This document shows positions 1-8,068 of a DNA stretch of 26,176 bases, piece after piece. Each line of letters opens with the position of its first letter. The stretch's first letter is position 1. Origin of the DNA: PALSA-1440 sp050011195 (GTDB lineage Bacteria > Verrucomicrobiota > Verrucomicrobiia > Limisphaerales > UBA8199). The translations under genes and the position numbers were made by a program. The stretch spans positions 1 through 26,176 of the forward strand of contig JBEKJO010000080.1 of assembly GCA_050011195.1 (NCBI GenBank), in the 5' to 3' direction. A model generated the notes under the pieces. It was not told the origin of the DNA. It made no database searches and was given only the letters and a program-made list of their open reading frames with translations.

Positions 1-350
1 AAGTATGTTTGAAAGGAGGTGTTGAAGCTAAAGCTAAGGTCAGCACTGGGGGGGACTTGCAGGTACGCGGTTCCATCTTGCGGGTAACCGACTATCCCCG
101 GCCCCACTAAGATTGTGCTTTGCTCCCCGTAAGGGTTCCAGAAGTGCACCCCGGACTCGTCATATGCCGAGGGGATCATACTGCCGGGCGGCGCCACTGG
201 GTAACCGGTGTCGAAGGTGATGGTCATGGTGCCTTGACCGTAGGATTGGGTCAGCAGCCCGACTATGGTTATTGCCAAGATCGCGACAGTCCTTATCGCC
301 TCTCGCAGGAGTGGGCAGCTTTGATTCTCAAATGATTGTATGGTGTTCAT
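1..350 (-). CDS. Exported protein, PEP-CTERM-type family, partial (cut by left edge)
   Basis: The minus strand reads open from an ATG at 350-348 to the left edge, giving about 116 residues without a stop. A hydrophobic segment at roughly residues 22-36 (VAILAITIVGLL) followed by SYGQG looks like a signal peptide. The mature start GQGTMTITFD, then ESG, GxGxxGYPxDGTxYL, aligns with the PEP-CTERM protein at 25168-25941, so the two are paralogs. The C-terminal sorting signal, if present, lies outside the window. A purine-rich AAAGGA stands about 11 bases before the ATG. The gene starts 28 bp after the stop of the large exported protein at 379-4161 and is probably cotranscribed with it. The function is unknown; by family context it is a surface or extracellular-matrix protein. 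Confidence 0.75.
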   Translation of the reverse strand, partial: MNTIQSFENQSCPLLREAIRTVAILAITIVGLLTQSYGQGTMTITFDTGYPVAPPGSMIPSAYDESGVHFWNPYGEQSTILVGPGIVGYPQDGTAYLQVPPSADLSFSFNTSFQTY

Positions 351-378
351 AGTAGACGTTTTCCTTTGCTGGCTGTCA

Positions 379-3300
379 TTAAGGGGTCACGATTACATTA
401 GTGCATGAGATAATGGCATCGTACAGATCTAAGCTGACACCCCCATTCGAGTAGAGTGACGGCGGGTGTGACGGGTCCGTATCCGTGTCCGTCACGTTGG
501 TCACCGACTGTGAGTCGTAGAATACCTGTATCTGACTACCTTGAAGGCTGAGCTTTACCGTGTGCCATACATTGCTCACCGGTCCGACAAGACTCACTTC
601 TGCCATAGGCGTTCCGGCAGAACCGTTGTAGCCCCATTGTGTCCAGTTCCAGAACTTCACCAGCTTTAGCACCTTGTCTCCGCCGTAAGAACCTTCCGGG
701 TAAATCCAGGCGGCATAGTGTGCTCCACTCGCGGGATTCAGGCGTCCGCCCAAGCCGCCTCCCCACGGTGTGGCTTGAAGGTTGACACTCGCTTCGACTG
801 AGTAGTTGGTCCAGTTTTCATTGAGATAGCAAAACCCGTAATCCCCGTAGCTACCTTGTAAAATGTTGCTGCTGATGGCCCAGTTGCCTGAACTGACTTG
901 CCAGGGCGACAGCCGGGCATCGCATCTGGTGAAGTCGTCGTTGAACAAGCCGCCCGTTTGAGTGACGTCGATCGTGACCATAGCGGAGCCATAGTTGTTG
1001 GTTCCATCCGTGGCCTGGTAGGTAAAGCAGTCCATCCCGGCAAAGCCCGATTGCGGCGTGTAGGTGAACCCGCCGTTGGCGTTCAGTGTGAGCGAGCCGT
1101 GCTGAGGCGTGCTGGCATTAACAGCCGTGAGGCCCGGCCAAGTGCCCGGGAAGTCGTTGGCCAGCACGCCCGGCGCCGCCACGGTTAGCGCCTGGCCCTC
1201 AGTTGCGTTGTAGGAATCATCCTGAGCTCTTGGACCGAAGACGTATTGGACCTGGACATTTGTCACGCTGGTTCCAACCCATACCTTGATGACTTGATTA
1301 GTGGCGCGGTAAACGTTCGTGCCAGCGGCCACACCATTGGTCAAGACCTGAAGCGGCACGGCTGCGCCAGAGCCGGGGACAAAGACCTCAACCGCCGTGT
1401 TGGTGTCTTGCGCGCCCGCGACAGTGATGGTTGTCATCGCGTGGCCATTGGTTGTACCAGCAGTCGCCGTGACCTGCGCGGTGGAGCGGTTGGTCCACCA
1501 CTGATAAATGGTCCTGGCGTTGGCCGGCCACATTCTGGGGTAGTTGGCACAATCTGTGACGTACTCGGCCATCAGCGCCGTAGCGCCGCCCTGATCACCA
1601 TCGGTGACGTACGTCAGCGAGTGAGCATAGAAGTTGAGCAGGAAGCCGTTGGTATAATAAGCTTCCACCGCCGCCTGCAATGTCTGGGGGGTGTGAACGC
1701 CGGCACCGGAGGAGTGGTCCTGCCAAGGCCCCACCACCTGCGCCACCTCGGCAATATCGCCATCAGCCACATACCAGTCGCTGACCGGCTCGCTCAGGAA
1801 CGGATACCGCAGCCCGTCAATCCGGGTGGACAAGGTCCAACTGGGGAAGGGTGCCAGCTTTTGCTCCCCGGTGATCTTGACATTGAGTTGCTGCTGGATT
1901 TGATAGGAGTCCTCGCGGGTCCCGTTGAAGTAAGGTACCACCCAAGTGCGCGGGTCGGGGGTCTGGTAATTGGTGAGCCAGGCGTCTATTTGGGAGAAGG
2001 AGATGGCCACTGAGTTGGAAGCGTAGTCGTAGCCACCGGCCAGGTCTAGAGGTTCATCCGGCCCCCAGTGGAAGTACTGATAAAGGTCGGGATCGGTTAG
2101 GCCACAAGTAGCAGCTAGCGGGTTAGGCAGGCCGCCGTTGTGCGAGCCGATAGTCGCCCCATAAGCGACCGCCTGTGTCAATCCCATGACGATAGAGGCG
2201 TAATTCCACTGGTCGGTGATCGCCCCCGTGCAGAAGTAGTAATCTCCCTTAGCTCCGTAGCTGTTCTCGTACTGGGCTGACCCGGCGACATTCGCAACTT
2301 CCTCGACATAATTCTCCAAATCATGGCGGACCATGTAGGCGGCGTCGTATTGGTAGGGCCAGGGGCTGAGCCGCACCACGGGCTGTCCGGCAGATTGGAA
2401 GGCCCACTCGATGGCGCGCCGGAAAACCAGGTAGGAATACATGCCCGGCCCATTGCCGCCGTGACAGACCAGTGGCTGCATGGCGGCGTCGTAAATGAAC
2501 CAGCCACTGCCAAACGGGTTCACCGTGATGTAAGGGCAGGATGGATTTGGAGAGGCGTAATCGCCTCGCGCCAGGGTGGTCGCGCTGGTGGCTGAAACCT
2601 CCCAAATGGGATGCGGGCCATAGTTTGTCCGGCCGTTCGCGCAGGTGCCCCACGAGATTTCGTCCGCATACGAAGGCATGCGCCAAACCAGCGAGACGTT
2701 GTCCGGCAGATGGTCCACGAGCACGTGGTTGGTCAGCTTGAGCAGCCAGGTGTTGGTGTACCAATTGGCTGCCGAGGGAGGGCTGCCGGTGAGGCTGCAG
2801 CTCAGGCCCATCTGGCTGGCCAGGGCAAAGTCGCTGCGAAAGCTGCCGTCGGTGTTGCGCGTGAAAGAGGACGAGCCGGCCAGAACGAAGCCGCCCGCCG
2901 CCACGTAGTTCGTCAGCGGCGCAATCTCCTCATCCCGAATTGCCTCGGCGGCCAGGCTGATCAGGATCGGGTATTTGGGAGAGCCGTTGGCGTTGGTCAG
3001 CACCCCATTGGCAATGTCCAGGTCGCTCACCACCACGTACGGCGTGCCATCCGAACGCAGCGCCTCCTTCACCGACTCCGGCATCACGAAGTAATTCCAG
3101 TTCGTGCTCGACAGCCCGTTCATCTTCGTCCACCCGGAATCGTGTATCGCCACCGCCATTCCCGAGGGCCGGGGCGGGTAAAGCTTCATCGTCGCGTTGG
3201 CCGAACTGGGGTTTACCAGATACCCGTTCCCGAGGACCAGCGTCAGCGTCACTGACTCGTCCAACCCGGCGAGGCCGTCGAACAACGGGGTAATGTTGAT

Positions 3301-4161
3301 TTCAGCCGAGAGCTGGCCGCTCGAAACCGTGACGCTGCCGCCGAGGCTGGCGTAGTCCACCCCGTTGCTGGCCGAGCCGCTGACTTGATACGTCACCGAC
3401 AGACCGGCGGTGCCGTTCGACGTGACCGAAACCACGAATTTGCCGCTCTGACCCGTACCGCCCAATGTGGACGGCGCCACGGCCAGATTGTAATCCGGGT
3501 CTAGGCCGATGGAGGCGACGGTATTGCCTCCCGCCGCTCGGATGAAACTTTGCGAGGGATTGTATGTGGGGACATTGCTGAACCAGACCCAGTTGTTGGC
3601 GCCGGTGCCTAGAACGAGCTGACCGAATTGCCATGGAGTCCCCGAATTAAGGTCGGGGCGGTTTTCCAGTTGATAATAGACGCCGGGATGCGTGTTGGTC
3701 AGGAACAGCCAGGCCTCCCGATCACTCACGGGGCCGTTCACAATATTCGTCGGGCCGGTAAAAAGATAGAGGCTGCTGCCAATATTCAAAGGCCCTCCCA
3801 TGGGCGTATTCGTCTCGCCGCCCCCGCCGCTTCCGGTAGTGCCATCTCCCGGCAGGGGAGGCCCGCTCTCCGCGTTCTGCGCGCTGGACTGCCCGTCGGA
3901 TGACAAGGTCCGATCATCGTACGCAAAGGCGTTATTCGTACTGCCCGGCACGGTTCCGAGATAGTACACCGGCACATTACCGGGTGGAAGAGGCAGAGGC
4001 GGTCCGTTCGGGCCGAGCCGCATCGAGAAATATTCTCCCCGTGGCCACGGCGGCGACACTTGGTCGCCGATTTGCCACTGTGCGCTGGCGCCGAGGACAA
4101 AGCCGGCGACAAACAGAAGGATCACGCTGACTTTCAGACCGCCTTGAGTTTTCGTCTTCAT
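379..4161 (-). CDS. Large exported multidomain protein (Calx-beta, deacetylase-like, cadherin-like, LamG-like)
   Basis: The 1260-residue protein begins with a signal peptide (MKTKTQGGLK then VSVILLFVAGFVLGASA) and has GAGGAA just before the ATG. Visible regions, in order, are these. Residues about 155-215 hold a module of the 'YYQLENRPDL..' type that is common in secreted verrucomicrobial proteins. Residues about 225-330 form a Calx-beta-like domain (NGVDYASLGGSVTVSSGQ, DESVTLTL). Residues about 335-470 resemble a glutamine-amidotransferase-like flavodoxin fold (PYVVVSDLD, LTNYVAAGGFVLAGS). Residues about 600-830 resemble a polysaccharide deacetylase-like barrel, with RHDLE near 612 and GSHNGG near 672, although the canonical HxxxH metal site is incomplete. 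Residues about 978-1067 are a cadherin-like repeat (VLANDFPG, GSLTLNANGGFTYTP). The last 185 residues look like a LamG/concanavalin-type sugar-binding domain. An extracellular polysaccharide-active or surface role is inferred. No PEP-CTERM tail is present. Confidence 0.8.
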   Translation of the reverse strand: MKTKTQGGLKVSVILLFVAGFVLGASAQWQIGDQVSPPWPRGEYFSMRLGPNGPPLPLPPGNVPVYYLGTVPGSTNNAFAYDDRTLSSDGQSSAQNAESGPPLPGDGTTGSGGGGETNTPMGGPLNIGSSLYLFTGPTNIVNGPVSDREAWLFLTNTHPGVYYQLENRPDLNSGTPWQFGQLVLGTGANNWVWFSNVPTYNPSQSFIRAAGGNTVASIGLDPDYNLAVAPSTLGGTGQSGKFVVSVTSNGTAGLSVTYQVSGSASNGVDYASLGGSVTVSSGQLSAEINITPLFDGLAGLDESVTLTLVLGNGYLVNPSSANATMKLYPPRPSGMAVAIHDSGWTKMNGLSSTNWNYFVMPESVKEALRSDGTPYVVVSDLDIANGVLTNANGSPKYPILISLAAEAIRDEEIAPLTNYVAAGGFVLAGSSSFTRNTDGSFRSDFALASQMGLSCSLTGSPPSAANWYTNTWLLKLTNHVLVDHLPDNVSLVWRMPSYADEISWGTCANGRTNYGPHPIWEVSATSATTLARGDYASPNPSCPYITVNPFGSGWFIYDAAMQPLVCHGGNGPGMYSYLVFRRAIEWAFQSAGQPVVRLSPWPYQYDAAYMVRHDLENYVEEVANVAGSAQYENSYGAKGDYYFCTGAITDQWNYASIVMGLTQAVAYGATIGSHNGGLPNPLAATCGLTDPDLYQYFHWGPDEPLDLAGGYDYASNSVAISFSQIDAWLTNYQTPDPRTWVVPYFNGTREDSYQIQQQLNVKITGEQKLAPFPSWTLSTRIDGLRYPFLSEPVSDWYVADGDIAEVAQVVGPWQDHSSGAGVHTPQTLQAAVEAYYTNGFLLNFYAHSLTYVTDGDQGGATALMAEYVTDCANYPRMWPANARTIYQWWTNRSTAQVTATAGTTNGHAMTTITVAGAQDTNTAVEVFVPGSGAAVPLQVLTNGVAAGTNVYRATNQVIKVWVGTSVTNVQVQYVFGPRAQDDSYNATEGQALTVAAPGVLANDFPGTWPGLTAVNASTPQHGSLTLNANGGFTYTPQSGFAGMDCFTYQATDGTNNYGSAMVTIDVTQTGGLFNDDFTRCDARLSPWQVSSGNWAISSNILQGSYGDYGFCYLNENWTNYSVEASVNLQATPWGGGLGGRLNPASGAHYAAWIYPEGSYGGDKVLKLVKFWNWTQWGYNGSAGTPMAEVSLVGPVSNVWHTVKLSLQGSQIQVFYDSQSVTNVTDTDTDPSHPPSLYSNGGVSLDLYDAIISCTNVIVTP

Positions 4162-4223
4162 AAGTTCCTCAGTTCATTACGATTCAACTTGCTCATCCAG
4201 CATCCTGCTCCCCTGCCATTTCT

Positions 4224-4256
4224 CTTATATTTAGGCTCTCCTCCCCGAGCTGTCAA
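4224..4256 (-). promoter_or_regulatory. Candidate sigma-70-type promoter for the large exported protein
   Basis: On the minus strand a perfect TTGACA (4256-4251) is followed after 17 bases by TAAATA (4233-4228), which overlaps the better-matching TATAAG (4229-4224). It lies about 65-95 bases upstream of the ATG at 4161. Only the -35 box is strong; verrucomicrobial promoter rules are not well defined. Confidence 0.45.
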
Positions 4257-4641
4257 CCCGTTTCCCAGCGCATGCGAAAACAAACTTCCTGTTTTTGGAG
4301 CCTGTTGGCACGGATAAAGCCAGCGAGCGCCACAGGGGGGAATCCCAAGGGCGGAGCACGGGCAGAGCCGCCGCCCAACACCCAACAGGGTTGGGAAGAC
4401 CTCCTCTCCACGTTCGTGCCGGCCATGCCTGCCGCTGCGCACAGACCGGAGCCGACCATTGGTCACTTACAGCTACACATCAGCACTCAGCAAGCTTAAA
4501 GACGCCAATGGCACGCCAGCAGTTCGAGCAGGTTAAGTCCGTGGCTGGCGAGTTGCCAATGTTTGCCGGTTTTCGCGACGAGGCGGGGGGCTTTGCCGTC
4601 TGGCGCCGCGCAGATTTCATGCCAAAGTCGGCCCTGCAGCA

Positions 4642-4713
4642 GTGTGAGGACGGTGTGAGGACGGTGTGTGGATGGTGAGGGGAGGGGGTGTGGGAGGGGT
4701 GGATGGCGGGGGC
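4642..4713 (+). repeat. 11-bp direct repeats running into a G-rich, quadruplex-capable tract
   Basis: GTGTGAGGACG occurs twice in tandem (4642-4652, 4653-4663), followed by the variant GTGTGTGGATG (4664-4674). A tract with four G-runs of at least three (4679-4682, 4684-4688, 4692-4694, 4696-4699) follows, and another G5 near 4708. The pattern satisfies the usual G-quadruplex rule. It sits about 150 bp past the hrpB stop. Confidence 0.6.
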
Positions 4714-4804
4714 GGCGACGGCAATGGCAAGCTCACTTGGATGAGCTTGGCTACTGCCCCACGAGTTTCAGCCCAACCTGCTGCTCCGCTGGGGTGGCTG
4801 TAGA

Positions 4805-4832
4805 TTCGGCCTTCGGTTTCCGGATTTGGCAT
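4805..4832 (+). repeat. Degenerate TTCGGAT-type heptamer run
   Basis: Four consecutive 7-mers read TTCGGCC, TTCGGTT, TCCGGAT, TTGGCAT. They resemble the cleaner array at 14807-14841 and lie just past the hrpB stop codon. This is probably a decayed copy of the same repeat family. Confidence 0.4.
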
Positions 4833-4869
4833 TGCTGCCGTGTGGAGCCTGGCGCTTTGCCAGCCCCGG

Positions 4870-7572
4870 TTATGGCCACGGTATGCCCGGATGCTTCTTG
4901 AGCAGAGCGGGTTTGAGCTTTGGATAGCTGTTCGCTTTGAAGGCGGGCCAATTGAAGGTCGGTTCCAGCCGTTTGCCGTCGGGGGCGCAAAGCCAGAGTT
5001 TCACCGGCAACCGGCCTTCGCAGATATGCGGGTGCTCTTTCAGCGTGAAACATTCGTGCAGTTTCACCTGCAAGTCGGGCGAGTTCGGCTGGCCCTCCTC
5101 ATCTCGCGGTTGCTCGGGGTACTGGAGTTTCAGTTTCCGGCCATCCGGCCAGAGGATGCTCGTGGGCGCGAGTTCGTCGAGCCAGCCGAGCTGTTCGCCG
5201 GCCAGGGTTTGAAGGAAGGCCTGACGCAACGGCGCGGCCTGCGCCTCTTTGGCCAGGGTCAACCCCTCAAACGCCCGCGCCAGGCAACGGCTAATCGCCG
5301 CCTCATCGAAGGCCGGGAATTCCAGGTCCGGCATCGCCGCCACCACCAGGTTGACCCGGCTGATGAACTGCTTGAGCTCGTGATTGAACAACGGCAGCTC
5401 GAAATAGCCTTTCCGATACGCCTCCGCCAGGCATTGGCCGGAAGCCTTCGGGTCCACCTCGCGCTGGTGCTCGTGGTGAATGATCAGGTCCCGGAAACGG
5501 ACGAGCTTGACCGCGGCCACGCGCTTGTGAGTGCGGTCGTAAAGATACTCCACCTTGGCGGTGATCTGCTCCGGGAACGTCTCCTCGATCCACTCGCGCT
5601 TCACCGCGCTGGCCAACCCGAGCAGCGTCAGGTTTTCCGAGCCGCGCCCGGTCACCTCGCGAATGGTCGCGGCCACGAACAGGGCTGCGTTTTGCACGAC
5701 GCTCTCGCGCATCAGGGTGCCGTGCCGCCCTTCGGTCAAGTCGCATTCGAGCGTCCCCTGGTCATGCCGGAGGCACAGTTGGTCAATGAAGCCGGTCATG
5801 ATGCAGCGGGGCAGCGGATCGGGAGGATGCGTGATGCGTGATGCGTGATGCGTGATGACATCAGGTTCGGCCACTGCTCGTGCGTCCTCGCCCGCCAGCA
5901 GACCTTGCTGCTGGGCGATCTGCATGATCTGCTCGAAGGTCTGCTCGACCTGCCGCGCCGTCTGCGCGTGGAGGCCATAACGGCGGCAGGTCTCGACGCT
6001 GAAACTGCTCTTCTTCGCGAATTGATAGGCGCGTATGAGCGTGTAGAAATCCGATTCCTGGCTTGCCTCGAACAGCTCGCGCGCTTCCTGGATGTGCTTG
6101 TCGTCGCGGCCTAGGCGCATCAGCAAATCGCGCCCGCTCACCAGCGCGGCGCACAACGCCGCTGCGGGCACGCAACCGAATTTGGCCGCCTCCACCAACA
6201 TGCGCGAGTAGCGCGGATGCATCGGCAGCTTGAGCATCCGCCGGCCAATGGGCGTCAGGTCGGCGGCGATTGACGATTGACGATTGACGATTGACGCGTC
6301 GGTCCGCTCCCCACCGCGTAAATCGTAAATCGTAAATCGTAAATCCCTCAAGGCGCCCAGCGTGATCAGCAACTGCTCGGCGCGCTCGACGGCCTGCGCA
6401 TCCGGCTTGTCCAGCCAATCAAACTCCGCGGCGCGCTTGATGCCGAGGGAATGCAGCAATAAAACCACCTCGGCGAGGTCGCTGCGCTGGATTTCCGGGG
6501 TGTTGCGCTCGGGCCGGTTCAACTGGCCGCTCTCGGTCCACAGCCGGTAGCAGGTTCCCGGCGCGGTGCGTCCGGCGCGGCCCTGGCGCTGCTCGGCCGA
6601 GGCCCGGCTGATGGGCTCGATGAAGAGGGTGCCGACGCCGCGCTCGGCGTCGTACCGCGCGACCCGCGCCAGCCCGCTATCCACCACGTGGCGAATGCCA
6701 TCAATGGTGACCGAGGTCTCCGCCACATTCGTGGCCACGACCACCTTGCGCAGCGGACTGGGCGTGAAGGCGAGGTCCTGCTGCTCGGGCGGCAAGTCGC
6801 CGTGCAGCGGGATCAAGGCGAGCCGTTCGTTGGCGCGGATGGCCCGCACTGCGCCAATGGTGGCGTTGATCTCGCCCATCCCCGGCATGAAGACGAGGAT
6901 GTCCCCCGGCTCGCCGGCGTTCACGATCTGCTCGACGATGTCGGCGGCCTGTTCGGTGACGGGCCGCTCGTCGTGCCGGCTCAAATAGCGCACCTCCACC
7001 GGAAAGCTCTGGCCTTCAGAAAGCAGGACCGGCGTCTCGCCTGTCCCCCCCTCTCCGGTTAGATACTCGGCCACCGGCTCGGCCTCGAGTGTCGCCGACA
7101 TGACGGCCATCTTCAGATCGGGGCGCTCCGTTCGCTGCAAACGCTTGACGAGCGCCAGCGCGACGTCGCTCAACAGGTTGCGCTCGTGAAACTCATCGAA
7201 AATGACCACGCCCACCCCTGAAAGGGTGCGGTTGTCTTGCAACCAGCGCAGCAGAATTCCTTCGGTCACATAACTGATGCGGGTGCCGAGGCTCGTCTGG
7301 TCATCAAAACGAATCTGGTAGCCGACCTCCGCGCCGAGCCGGCACCCGCGTTCCCACGCGACCCGCGCGGCGACCGTCCGCGCCGCCACCCGCCGGGGTT
7401 GCAGCACCACAATTTTCTTGTCCCCGGCCAGCCCGGCCTCCAGCAGCATCTGCGGGACCTGGGTGGTTTTGCCGGAGCCGGTCGGGGCGACCAGCACCAG
7501 CCGATTTCCCGAGCGCAGCGTCTCGACAACCTGTGCGTGGATCTGCCAAATGGGGAGCGAAGTCTGAGTCAC
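4870..7572 (-). CDS. hrpB: ATP-dependent helicase, HrpB family (DEAH-type)
   Basis: The protein has about 900 residues from a GTG at 7572. The frame is open to an ATG at 7758, but that extension overlaps the upstream TMEM14-like gene, and HrpB proteins normally start shortly before the 'LPI' strand. Visible helicase motifs are APTGSGKTT (about residues 28-36), IFDEFHER (about 122-129, the DEFH variant typical of HrpB), SAT, and QGRAGRTAPG. The C-terminal HrpB domain is recognisable (LWPDGRKLKLQY, KLHECF, KLWLCAPDGKRL, HPGIPWP at the end). Two regions are unusual: tandem heptamer arrays encode LRFTIYDLR and SIVNRQSSI around residues 409-435, and ITHHASRITH around 571-582. Both sit at turns between conserved segments. 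The gene follows the TMEM14-like gene by 20 bp. The cellular role of HrpB is an RNA-helicase-like activity of uncertain substrate. Confidence 0.88.
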   Translation of the reverse strand: MTQTSLPIWQIHAQVVETLRSGNRLVLVAPTGSGKTTQVPQMLLEAGLAGDKKIVVLQPRRVAARTVAARVAWERGCRLGAEVGYQIRFDDQTSLGTRISYVTEGILLRWLQDNRTLSGVGVVIFDEFHERNLLSDVALALVKRLQRTERPDLKMAVMSATLEAEPVAEYLTGEGGTGETPVLLSEGQSFPVEVRYLSRHDERPVTEQAADIVEQIVNAGEPGDILVFMPGMGEINATIGAVRAIRANERLALIPLHGDLPPEQQDLAFTPSPLRKVVVATNVAETSVTIDGIRHVVDSGLARVARYDAERGVGTLFIEPISRASAEQRQGRAGRTAPGTCYRLWTESGQLNRPERNTPEIQRSDLAEVVLLLHSLGIKRAAEFDWLDKPDAQAVERAEQLLITLGALRDLRFTIYDLRGGERTDASIVNRQSSIAADLTPIGRRMLKLPMHPRYSRMLVEAAKFGCVPAAALCAALVSGRDLLMRLGRDDKHIQEARELFEASQESDFYTLIRAYQFAKKSSFSVETCRRYGLHAQTARQVEQTFEQIMQIAQQQGLLAGEDARAVAEPDVITHHASRITHPPDPLPRCIMTGFIDQLCLRHDQGTLECDLTEGRHGTLMRESVVQNAALFVAATIREVTGRGSENLTLLGLASAVKREWIEETFPEQITAKVEYLYDRTHKRVAAVKLVRFRDLIIHHEHQREVDPKASGQCLAEAYRKGYFELPLFNHELKQFISRVNLVVAAMPDLEFPAFDEAAISRCLARAFEGLTLAKEAQAAPLRQAFLQTLAGEQLGWLDELAPTSILWPDGRKLKLQYPEQPRDEEGQPNSPDLQVKLHECFTLKEHPHICEGRLPVKLWLCAPDGKRLEPTFNWPAFKANSYPKLKPALLKKHPGIPWP
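5826..5857 (-). repeat. Heptamer array, unit ATCACGC (GATGCGT on plus strand), inside hrpB
   Basis: There are four perfect GATGCGT units on the plus strand, at 5826-5832, 5833-5839, 5840-5846 and 5847-5853, plus a partial GATG. Read on the coding strand, the array gives the repeating peptide I-T-H-H-A-S-R. The same unit occurs inside rfbB at 22349-22382. The opposite strand contains TGA and would stop translation. Confidence 0.9.
6268..6296 (-). repeat. Heptamer array, unit GTCAATC (GATTGAC on plus strand), inside hrpB
   Basis: There are four perfect units, 6268-6295, plus one base. The coding strand encodes the cyclic peptide V-N-R-Q-S-S-I, seen in the protein as SIVNRQSSI. The opposite strand reads GAT TGA and contains a stop. 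It is separated by 20 bp from the array at 6317-6345. Confidence 0.9.
6317..6345 (-). repeat. Heptamer array, unit ATTTACG (CGTAAAT on plus strand), inside hrpB
   Basis: There are four perfect units, 6317-6344, plus one base. The coding strand encodes the cyclic peptide I-Y-D-L-R-F-T, seen as LRFTIYDLR. The opposite strand contains TAA. With the neighbouring array it forms an insertion of about 30 residues between the conserved HrpB segments ..LGAL.. and ..LTPIGRRMLKLPMHPR.. Confidence 0.9.
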
Positions 7573-7592
7573 CTTTGGGAGGCGAAAGGCAA

Positions 7593-7886
7593 TTAGAACC
7601 GGATATGGCGCAAAGCCAGCACGAGGATCGTGATTACCAGCATCAGCCCTGCCGGCATGAACTTCTTCGTTTTGACCAGGCGCAGGCCAAAGACCACCAG
7701 CAGCGCCGCCAGCAAAATGTCCGCTACGTAAGGTTGGAAGATAACGCCCGCAGCACAAAGACTGAGCGCGGCCGCAAAGGCGACCGACATGATCAGGGAC
7801 ACCTCACTCTTGGCCTTGAGGAAGCCAATCAAACCGCCGATGACGAGCAACACGATGTAAATCCAGAGCGCGGTATGCGGGTTCAT
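7593..7886 (-). CDS. TMEM14-like small integral membrane protein
   Basis: The 97-residue protein starts at the ATG at 7886 (MNPHTALWIYIVLL); an upstream in-frame ATG at 7916 would add ten residues. AAAGAA precedes the chosen start. Three to four hydrophobic segments are present. The pattern GGLIGFLKAKSEVSL, followed by a GLRLVKTKKFMPAGLM motif, matches the TMEM14 family (Pfam family UPF0136), whose bacterial role is unknown. It is the first gene of a two-gene minus-strand unit, 20 bp before hrpB; a functional link to the helicase is not evident. Confidence 0.7.
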   Translation of the reverse strand: MNPHTALWIYIVLLVIGGLIGFLKAKSEVSLIMSVAFAAALSLCAAGVIFQPYVADILLAALLVVFGLRLVKTKKFMPAGLMLVITILVLALRHIRF

Positions 7887-8068
7887 AATTTCTTTGGCTG
7901 CGGAATGTAGCCGCAAAGCAAAGCAAAGGACACAACGAAATTCGCCGGAGCCGAATGCCCTGGTTGCGGGCGCTAGACGCTATTCCTCCGGGTTTATTCA
8001 AAGAAAATCGCGCAGAAATCTGTCTTCCCCGTGAACCGGCGGCCGGCGCGCCCCGTCTAACCTATTGT

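Larger units (their letters stand above)
4162..4869. other. Gene-poor spacer, about 700 bp
   Basis: No reading frame here has a recognisable product. A short open frame (4508-4678 on the plus strand, MARQQFEQVK..) exists but shows no known motif and ends in low-complexity repeat sequence. The stretch holds the candidate promoter for the leftward gene, an 11-bp direct repeat, a G-rich tract, and a degenerate heptamer run at 4805-4832. Confidence 0.6.

Noticed and set aside
4295..4678. 127-codon plus-strand frame in the gene-poor spacer
   Set aside because: No recognisable domain or ribosome binding site, and its end is made of the 11-bp repeats.
4840..5841. Plus-strand open frame of 333 codons opposite hrpB
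   Set aside because: Antisense to the conserved HrpB C-terminal domain.
7573..7758. N-terminal extension of hrpB to the ATG at 7758
   Set aside because: It overlaps the TMEM14-like gene and has no resemblance to HrpB N-termini; the GTG at 7572 fits family length.
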